Both the position numbers and the translations under genes were made by a program. The notes beneath the pieces are model-generated. The model searched no databases. It saw nothing but the letters and a program-made list of their open reading frames with translations, and was not told where the DNA came from. Source: Planctomycetota bacterium (GTDB lineage Bacteria > Planctomycetota > JAJSAM01). Taken from it: DNA of 10,949 nt. The first letter of the stretch is position 1; each line of letters starts with the position of its first letter. The DNA is taken from the NCBI GenBank assembly GCA_029932425.1, contig JAOZQC010000015.1, forward strand, positions 4,639 through 15,587. Reading direction: 5' to 3'. Positions 6,346-10,949 of the stretch are shown in pieces.

Positions 6346-6866
6346 ATCTCGTGCGCCTCCAGGAAGATTGCCTTCGACAGTTTCGCAAAGAACTCTTGAA
6401 AGAGCTTCGGATCGAAGAGACCCTCGAGGTGTGAAACCTTCCCCTCGCTGTTCCACACAATCCGCTGGAATGTCACTCGTACGGCGATTCCGTCCGCAAA
6501 CGGGCGGGTTACTATGCAGGCGCGCATCTTCTGAGTCTTGTCGAACGGAACTGCTTTCCCAGACAGAATCGACAGTAGGGTGGCGCCGATGACCTGTCCC
6601 GTATCGACCGCAGTGCGTTGTTTTGATGCGACGATGAGTCCAAGCTTCGACTCCGTCTCATCGATACTGAAGCCCAGATCTTGGAGCAAACCCGAGCATG
6701 CCGAGAGGAGCTTACCCTCTTCTGAGGTCTGGAAATAGCGGGTCTGCAGATGGCGGCGTTCCATGCTCTGTTCGTTCCATTGGAGGGCTTCCTTTGGAAT
6801 TGCCGTTCGACATCCAACGGAGGAGAGGAGCAATAGGAATACCGCCGTGGACTTGGAGAGTGCCAT
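6342..6866 (-). CDS. Predicted lipoprotein of unknown function (second gene of lipoprotein cassette)
   Basis: A 174-residue protein starting at ATG 6866-6864, with GAGGGG about six bases upstream and the previous gene's stop codon nine bases away. Residues 1-19 form a signal peptide ending in the lipobox-like SSVGC, with Cys19 the likely lipidation site. The conserved core is LQTRYFQTSEEGKLLSACSG followed by LLQDLGFSIDETESKLGLIV (40-79), then SKQRTA. A hydrophobic, small-residue segment (VIGATLLSILSG, 92-103) could be a membrane-associating loop. MRACIVTRP and VRVTFQRIVWNSEG follow, then FDPKLFQEFFAKLSKAIFLE (151-170). The first and last blocks are shared with the downstream gene, so the two arose by duplication or share one domain. 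I recall similar uncharacterised proteins in other Gram-negative genomes but cannot name a family. Local GC content is low (27 of 60 bases in 6361-6420). Confidence 0.82.
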   Translation of the reverse strand: MALSKSTAVFLLLLSSVGCRTAIPKEALQWNEQSMERRHLQTRYFQTSEEGKLLSACSGLLQDLGFSIDETESKLGLIVASKQRTAVDTGQVIGATLLSILSGKAVPFDKTQKMRACIVTRPFADGIAVRVTFQRIVWNSEGKVSHLEGLFDPKLFQEFFAKLSKAIFLEAHEI

Positions 6867-6875
6867 GAGATCCCC

Positions 6876-7280
6876 TCAGAACCTGGAAGAATGGTATGCG
6901 AAATCGCGCACCTTTCCCGATTCGTCGAACTTGATGATGACGGTAAGAGTACGCTGACTGGTCTCGCTCGCTCCCGCCGAATGACTGGCACCGAAGAGGA
7001 GGAGCCAAATGCCGGCTTCGCTGCCCGAGGTCACGCGCTGAGTGTTGAGGCGGTCGTAGATCCAGACTTCCCTGCCTTGTTCGTCGGTCGAGACGATGTT
7101 CGGTGAGCCGAGGACGGCGGCGACTTCAGCGCCCGACATCCCCTTTCGAATCTCTTTCTGCACCGTCCCGACCGTCAGGCGATCGCCACCTCCCTCGACC
7201 GAAGAACGATGCTGCGCAGCCGTGCAGGCTGCGGGCAGGAAAGAAAGGACACCTAGGAACAGAACTCGGGAAAGGTTCAT
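6876..7280 (-). CDS. BamE/SmpA-like lipoprotein (first gene of lipoprotein cassette)
   Basis: A 134-residue protein starting at ATG 7280-7278, five bases after a strong AAGGAGG (7286-7292). The frame extends upstream but only as GC-rich noise without a start that fits. Residues 1-19 are a signal peptide (MNLSRVLFLGVLSFLPAAC) with Cys19 as the likely acylated residue; proline at -3 is slightly unusual. VQKEIRKGMSGAEVAAVLGS (40-59) followed by PNIVSTDEQGREVWIYDR matches the SmpA/OmlA (BamE-like) pattern of a short helix pair, a G-P turn and a strand with WxYD. A Ser/Gly-rich central segment (83-108) precedes a C-terminal strand, RTLTVIIKFDESGKVRDFAY (110-129). True BamE belongs to the BAM outer-membrane assembly complex; this relative may be structural or scaffold-like. 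It is the first gene of the operon with the two paralogous lipoproteins. Confidence 0.85.
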   Translation of the reverse strand: MNLSRVLFLGVLSFLPAACTAAQHRSSVEGGGDRLTVGTVQKEIRKGMSGAEVAAVLGSPNIVSTDEQGREVWIYDRLNTQRVTSGSEAGIWLLLFGASHSAGASETSQRTLTVIIKFDESGKVRDFAYHSSRF

Positions 7281-7285
7281 GGGGC

Positions 7286-7292
7286 CCTCCTT
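7286..7292 (-). promoter_or_regulatory. Strong Shine-Dalgarno (AAGGAGG) for the BamE-like gene
   Basis: On the minus strand AAGGAGG lies five bases before ATG 7280-7278. It decides the start within a frame that is open further upstream. Confidence 0.8.
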
Positions 7293-7320
7293 CGGGGTAT
7301 GCCCTCCACGTGCGATGCTC

Positions 7321-7349
7321 AAAATACCAGTACGGTGGACAATCCACAA
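7321..7349 (-). promoter_or_regulatory. Candidate sigma-70 promoter of the lipoprotein cassette
   Basis: On the minus strand TTGTGG (7349-7344) and TATTTT (7326-7321) are separated by exactly 17 bases and each matches consensus at four or fewer positions (TTG--- and TAT--T). Transcription would begin near 7314, giving a leader of about 34 bases before ATG 7280, with the Shine-Dalgarno inside it. The position, spacing and local AT-richness make this the best promoter in the window. Confidence 0.5.
7335..7347. repeat. Inverted repeat GTGGA-N3-TCCAC inside the promoter, possible operator
   Basis: GTGGA (7335-7339) and TCCAC (7343-7347) form a perfect 5-bp inverted repeat around CAA. It overlaps the proposed -35 box and the adjacent spacer, where a dimeric regulator would block or modulate polymerase. 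No regulator gene is adjacent. The rest of 7350-7519 holds nothing I recognise. Confidence 0.35.
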
Positions 7350-7519
7350 GGGGACGGGATTGCAGGGTCTTTGGCAGGTGGTGGAAGACAGGGATCGGAG
7401 GGATGGGCCTTCCTCACGTGCTCGCCGGCGCGAACCGGTGCGCTCGGGACGATGAGAGCTCGTTACGGGATACTTCGAGCGGCCCGTGATTGGTTGGCTC
7501 CGAAGGACGACGACCGCCT

Positions 7520-8374
7520 TCAACCCCCCGGGCTGCGCCTCTCGAGGCGGGGGTCCAGGAGGTCGCGCAGGCCCTCCCCCACCAGGTTCAGGCCGAGGAG
7601 GGCGAGGGTGATGGCGCCGGCGGGGAAGACGATGAGCCACCAGTGGCTCTCCACGGGGGTGATGGCCCGCACCCCGTCGGCGGCCAGGCGGCCCCAGGAG
7701 GGGTAGGGCTCCGGGATCCCCAGGCCGAGGAAGGAGAGGAAGGCCTCCTGGAGGATGACCCGGGGCACGGTGAGGGTGGCGTACACCACCACCACCCCGA
7801 GGAGGTTCGGCACGATGTGCCGGGCGAGGATCCGCACCGGCCCCGCCCCGAGAGCCCGCGCCGCCTCCACGAACCCGCGGGTCTTCAGGGTCAGCACCTG
7901 CCCCCGGACGATCCGGGCCATGGTGAGCCACTGCACCGCGCCGAGGACCACGAGGAGCGCCGCCACGCGCCGGGCGGGCGAGGCCTTCGGCCCGAGGAAG
8001 AGCGTCATCACGAGGATCACGAGGAAGAGGAAGGGCAGGGAGTACATCACGTCCACGAACCGCATGAGAACGGCGTCCACGCGTCCGCCCACATAACCCG
8101 ATATAGCACCGTAAGTTACGCCGATCACCAGCGAGACGAGCGTGGCCACCACCCCCACGAGCAGGGAGACCCTCGAGCCGTAGACGAGGCGGGAGAAGAG
8201 GTCCCGTCCCTCGAGGTCCGTCCCCAGGAGGTGACCCTCCGTCCCCGGCGGCAGGTACTGGCGGGTGAGGTCCTGGGCCGCGTAGGGGTATCGCGTGACC
8301 AGGGGGGCGGCCAGGGAGAGAGCGGTGATCCCCCCCAGGAGCGCCGCCCCGAGCACCAGCCCCGGGCGCCTCAC
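7520..8374 (-). CDS. Oligopeptide/dipeptide ABC transporter permease, OppC/DppC type
   Basis: A 284-residue inner-membrane permease. Start: GTG at 8374-8372, sharing GTGA with the stop codon of the upstream permease (4-base overlap). This gives the usual family length; the frame is open further upstream, but that part lies inside the other permease gene. Features: N-terminal helix (about 5-24); the OppC N-terminal signature HLLGTDLEGRDLFSRLVYGS (48-67); four or five further helices; and the cytoplasmic EAA loop that contacts the ATPases, FVEAARALGAGPVRILARHI (168-187) followed by VPN. Also seen are SFLGLGIPEPYPSWG (214-228) and the C-terminal DLLDPRLERR. It should pair with the OppB-type subunit to form the channel for peptides or similar substrates. 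Residues 86-95 (VTYGAISGYV) use AT-rich codons unlike the rest of the gene. No ATPase gene follows. Confidence 0.93.
   Translation of the reverse strand: MRRPGLVLGAALLGGITALSLAAPLVTRYPYAAQDLTRQYLPPGTEGHLLGTDLEGRDLFSRLVYGSRVSLLVGVVATLVSLVIGVTYGAISGYVGGRVDAVLMRFVDVMYSLPFLFLVILVMTLFLGPKASPARRVAALLVVLGAVQWLTMARIVRGQVLTLKTRGFVEAARALGAGPVRILARHIVPNLLGVVVVYATLTVPRVILQEAFLSFLGLGIPEPYPSWGRLAADGVRAITPVESHWWLIVFPAGAITLALLGLNLVGEGLRDLLDPRLERRSPGG
8095..8120. repeat. AT-rich patch with 11-bp palindrome inside oppC
   Basis: CGTAA-G-TTACG at 8110-8120 is a perfect inverted repeat within a stretch (about 8095-8120) whose codons read GTA ACT TAC GGT GCT ATA and so on, although the gene otherwise prefers G or C at third positions. 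It is real as a sequence feature; its function is unknown. Confidence 0.45.
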
Positions 8375-9339
8375 CGCGGCCTCCGGATCCGGGGATCGAG
8401 GATCCCCAGGGCCAGGTCCGAGAGGAAGTTCAGGAGGACGAGGAGCACGGAGTAGAGGAGGACGGTGCCCATCACCAGGGAGTAGTCGCGGTTCAGGGCG
8501 CTGTTCACGAAGTGCGTGCCGAGGCCGGGGAGGGCGAAGATCCGCTCGATGACCACGGAGCCCGTGAGGATGCCCGCCGCGGCCGGTCCGAGGAAGGAGA
8601 CCACGGGGAGGAGGGCGGGGCGGAGCGCGTGCCCCCACACCACGCGCCGCTCGCGGAGCCCCTTGGCCCGCGCGGTCCGGATGTAGTCCTCCTGCAGCGT
8701 CTCCACGAGCCCCGCCCGCGCGAGCCGGGCGATGACGGCCGCGAAGGGCAACCCCAGGGTGACCGCGGGCAGGACGAGGGACGAGAACCCGGTGAGGCCC
8801 GCCACCGGCAGCACCCGAAGCCAGAGACCGAACACCCAGAGCAGCCCCGCCCCCAGCACGAAGTTCGGGACGGAGACCCCGAACACGGTGAGAAGGAGGA
8901 TCGCCCGGTCCGCGGGTCCGCCGGGCCGGGTCCCCGCCGCCACTCCCGCCCCGATCCCCAGCACCAGCGCCAGGCCCAGGGCCAGCCCTCCCAGGGCGAG
9001 CGAGGGCGGGAGGGACTCCGCGATGAGCTCGTTCACCGTCATGCCCGGGTACCGGGAGGAGGGCCCGAGGTCCCCGTGGAGGAAGAGAGCCCGGAGGTAG
9101 CGGAGGTACTGCTCCCCGAGGGGGCGGTCCAGCCCGTACTTCCGCTCCTGGGCCCGCCGGACGCTCGCCTCCACCGCCCGCTCCTCGTCGAAGGGCCCTC
9201 CCGGCGCGATCCGGAGGAGGAAGAAGGAGAGCGTGGCGATCACGAAGATCGTGAGGAGAAGGCCGAGGAGGCGCCGGAGGACGAAGGGGGCGCCGCGGCC
9301 TCTCCTCTCCCCTCCCCGGTCCCGGGCTTCCTCACTCAT
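8371..9339 (-). CDS. Oligopeptide/dipeptide ABC transporter permease, OppB/DppB type
   Basis: A 322-residue inner-membrane permease starting at ATG 9339-9337; the start overlaps the end of the binding-protein gene by eight bases (ATGAGTGA). The N-terminal 20 residues are hydrophilic and charged, longer than usual. Helix 1 is LLGLLLTIFVIATLSFFLLR (24-43), followed by the OppB signature APGGPF and the periplasmic segment RKYGLDRPLGEQYLRYLRAL (66-85). Further helices lie at about 113-135, 145-175, 185-205, 248-265 and 288-310. The EAA loop is DYIRTARAKGLRERRVVWGH (218-237) followed by ALRPALLP. IERIFALPGLGTHFVNSALN (264-283) and the C-terminal LGILDPRIR are conserved in the family. It pairs with the OppC-type subunit, whose start codon overlaps this gene's stop. 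Confidence 0.94.
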   Translation of the reverse strand: MSEEARDRGGERRGRGAPFVLRRLLGLLLTIFVIATLSFFLLRIAPGGPFDEERAVEASVRRAQERKYGLDRPLGEQYLRYLRALFLHGDLGPSSRYPGMTVNELIAESLPPSLALGGLALGLALVLGIGAGVAAGTRPGGPADRAILLLTVFGVSVPNFVLGAGLLWVFGLWLRVLPVAGLTGFSSLVLPAVTLGLPFAAVIARLARAGLVETLQEDYIRTARAKGLRERRVVWGHALRPALLPVVSFLGPAAAGILTGSVVIERIFALPGLGTHFVNSALNRDYSLVMGTVLLYSVLLVLLNFLSDLALGILDPRIRRPR

Positions 9340-10933
9340 CCTCGGGATCCTCCACCCACAGGTCCTCGAACCGGGTGAGACCCATCACGTTGGGGGAAAA
9401 CCCCCGCACCCGGGGCGCCACGAGGCAGCGCACGGCGGGATGGTAGAGGGGGAGGATCGGCGCCTCTTCCCGGACGAGGATCTCCTCCGCCCGGCGGAAG
9501 AGGGCGAACCGGCGCCGGGCGTGGTCGGCGGGGGTCTCGCCCGGGCGGCGCTCGGCGGCGGCGTCCAGGAGGCGCTCGTAGGCGGCGTGGCTCCATCCCG
9601 TGCGGTTGTTGCCGCTCGTCTTGCGGAAGCAGAGGAGGAACGTGGCGGGGTCCGGGTAGTCGCCGATCCACTGTCCCAGCGCGAGGTCGTACCGGAGCCC
9701 CCGCATCGCGGCGTAGTAGACCTTCCTCTCCCGGGCGGTGAGCCGGACGGTGATGCCGAGGACCTTCCTCCACTGGTGCTGGAGCACCGTGGCGAGGGCG
9801 GCGTACTCCGGGTTCTGCGGGTAGAGGAGGGTGACCACGGGGAAGCCGCGGCCCCCCGGGAAGCCGCCGCCGGCGAGGGCCTCCCGGGCGCCGCGGGGAT
9901 CGTGGGCCGGGCCGGGGGCCGGGCGGTAGCCGGGGAGGACGTCGGGCACGAGCGAGCCGGTGGGGATCTCGCCTCCCCGCGTGATATGCTCGCAGATCGC
10001 CGGCCGGTCCACGGCGAGGCCCAGCGCGCGGCGCACCTCCACGCGGTCGAGGGGCGGCCGGGTCACGTTCACCCGGACGAAGGCGGTGGCCAGCTTGGGG
10101 CCGTGGACGTAGTCGGGGCGCCGTCGCAGCCGGTGCACGATCGGGGAGGGAACGGTGAAGAGGAGGTCGGCCCCGCCCGTCTCGTAGAGGTTGAACTGGG
10201 TGTTTGCGTCCGCGATGGGCAGGAGCCGGATGCGCCGGAGGCGGACGCGGGCGCGGTCCCGGTAGCGGGGGTTCCGGTGGAGGAGGATCTCCCGGTAGAA
10301 GGACCAGCGCTCGAGGAGGAAGGGCCCGTTCGTCACGATGTTCTCCGGGCGGGTCCACCGCCTCCCGTGGCGCTCCACGGCCCGGCGGGGCACCGGGAGC
10401 AGGGTGAAGAAGGCGGCCAGGGAGGGGAAGTAGGGAACCGGGTGATCCAGCCGGACCCGGAGAGTGCGGGGATCCGGGGCCTCGATCCCCACCGCCCCGG
10501 GAGGCGCCCGGCCCCGCTGCCGGTCCCGGGCCCCGGTCACGTCGAAGAGGAGACCCGCGTAGGGGGAGGCCGTCTCGGGGGAGAGGACGCGCAGCCAGGA
10601 GCTCCGGAAATCCTCGGCGGTCACCGGGCGTCCGTCCGACCAGCGGGCGTCCTTCCGGAGGTGGAAGGTCCAGGTCCGCTCGTCCGGAGAGACCTCCCAG
10701 CGCTCCGCCACCCCGGGCCGGACCTCCAGGGTCCGGGTGTCCAGGCGCGTGAGCCCCTCGAAAAGGGCGGTGGCGATGCGCCCCTCCGCCACCCCCGTCA
10801 TGAGGGCGGGGTCCAGGGTCTGGGGCTCGCCGTCCTGGGCCACGGTGAGGTCCGCGGCGGGCGTGGCGGGGCCGCAGGCGGCGAAGAGGAGGAGGAGGAG
10901 GAGGGCGGCGGCGGACCCTACCTTCCCAACCAC
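9332..10933 (-). CDS. Peptide-type ABC transporter substrate-binding lipoprotein, OppA/DppA type (SBP_bac_5)
   Basis: A 533-residue solute-binding protein. A signal peptide (AAALLLLLLFAAC, lipobox FAAC) gives Cys20 as the likely lipid anchor, so it should face the periplasm and deliver oligopeptides or related ligands to the two permeases encoded downstream. Family marks: DGEPQTLDPALMTGVAEGRI (34-53), LFEGLTRLD, VAERWEVSPDERTWTFHLRK (75-94), DARWSDGRPVTAEDFRSSWL (95-114), NGPFLLERW, VEVRRALGLAVDRPAI and WIGDYPDPATFLLCF. The pattern resembles Gram-negative OppA/MppA more than DppA, but ligand specificity cannot be read from sequence. The start used is GTG 10933-10931, close to the window edge, with GGAGAGG about two bases upstream. 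The frame stays open to the edge, so an earlier start is possible, although the signal peptide fits this one. First visible gene of the operon. Confidence 0.93.
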   Translation of the reverse strand: MVGKVGSAAALLLLLLFAACGPATPAADLTVAQDGEPQTLDPALMTGVAEGRIATALFEGLTRLDTRTLEVRPGVAERWEVSPDERTWTFHLRKDARWSDGRPVTAEDFRSSWLRVLSPETASPYAGLLFDVTGARDRQRGRAPPGAVGIEAPDPRTLRVRLDHPVPYFPSLAAFFTLLPVPRRAVERHGRRWTRPENIVTNGPFLLERWSFYREILLHRNPRYRDRARVRLRRIRLLPIADANTQFNLYETGGADLLFTVPSPIVHRLRRRPDYVHGPKLATAFVRVNVTRPPLDRVEVRRALGLAVDRPAICEHITRGGEIPTGSLVPDVLPGYRPAPGPAHDPRGAREALAGGGFPGGRGFPVVTLLYPQNPEYAALATVLQHQWRKVLGITVRLTARERKVYYAAMRGLRYDLALGQWIGDYPDPATFLLCFRKTSGNNRTGWSHAAYERLLDAAAERRPGETPADHARRRFALFRRAEEILVREEAPILPLYHPAVRCLVAPRVRGFSPNVMGLTRFEDLWVEDPEDE

Positions 10934-10949
10934 AGCCTCTCCGCGAGCA

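Noticed and set aside
6346..6456. Longer N-terminus for the third lipoprotein gene
   Set aside because: The extension lies inside the upstream gene and would bury the signal peptide; the ATGA overlap with GGAGG upstream gives a better start.
7281..7931. Longer N-terminus for the BamE-like gene reaching into oppC
   Set aside because: It would overlap oppC by several hundred bases with shadow-type composition, whereas ATG 7280 has a strong Shine-Dalgarno and begins a signal peptide.
1..10949. CRISPR array, transposase, integrase, phage genes or toxin-antitoxin pair
   Set aside because: No regularly spaced repeats, no terminal inverted repeats and no matching protein motifs were seen on either strand.

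Overview
The window is a GC-rich (about 70% where I counted) bacterial chromosomal segment with tightly packed genes. The genes point to a didermic, non-proteobacterial lineage. There are several lipoproteins, one of them BamE/SmpA-like, and a bacillithiol-type glycosyltransferase (BshA). There is also a short SigA-like sigma factor of the kind common in Planctomycetota, Acidobacteriota and related phyla, and a DUF502 membrane protein. The phylum cannot be fixed from this sequence alone.

Left part (1-5412): the 3' part of bshA runs rightward into the window and overlaps tail to tail with a leftward DUF502 membrane-protein gene. Next come, also leftward, a primary-like sigma-70 factor lacking region 1.1 and a polyprenyl-phosphate sugar transferase (WcaJ/PssY type) that starts exopolysaccharide synthesis. 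Divergent from the sugar transferase, across an 88-base intergenic region, is a 441-residue protein. It has a long helical N-terminus of unknown function and a C-terminal HPr-like domain that keeps the equivalents of both HPr phosphorylation sites (His15 and Ser46). This is the most unusual gene in the window.

Middle (5413-7519): a roughly 500-base stretch with no convincing gene is very GC-rich and hairpin-rich up to about 5740, then drops in GC. It is followed by a leftward three-gene lipoprotein operon: a BamE/SmpA-like lipoprotein, then two paralogous lipoproteins of unknown function. The genes are 9 bases apart and then joined by an ATGA overlap. A plausible promoter with an embedded inverted repeat lies in front of the first gene. 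Parts of this block are near 45-55% GC, unlike the flanks, which suggests separate acquisition.

Right part (7520-10949): a leftward oligopeptide/dipeptide ABC importer operon, with substrate-binding lipoprotein (OppA/DppA), permease 1 (OppB/DppB) and permease 2 (OppC/DppC), coupled by 8-base and 4-base overlaps. The usual ATPase genes (oppD/oppF) do not follow; the lipoprotein block occupies that place. Inside oppC there is a short AT-rich patch of atypical codons containing an 11-bp palindrome.

The genes form separate functional units: thiol biosynthesis, envelope and exopolysaccharide functions, transcription, a possible PTS-like regulator, an uncharacterised lipoprotein cassette, and peptide uptake. 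No phage, CRISPR, transposon, tRNA or rRNA was recognised.
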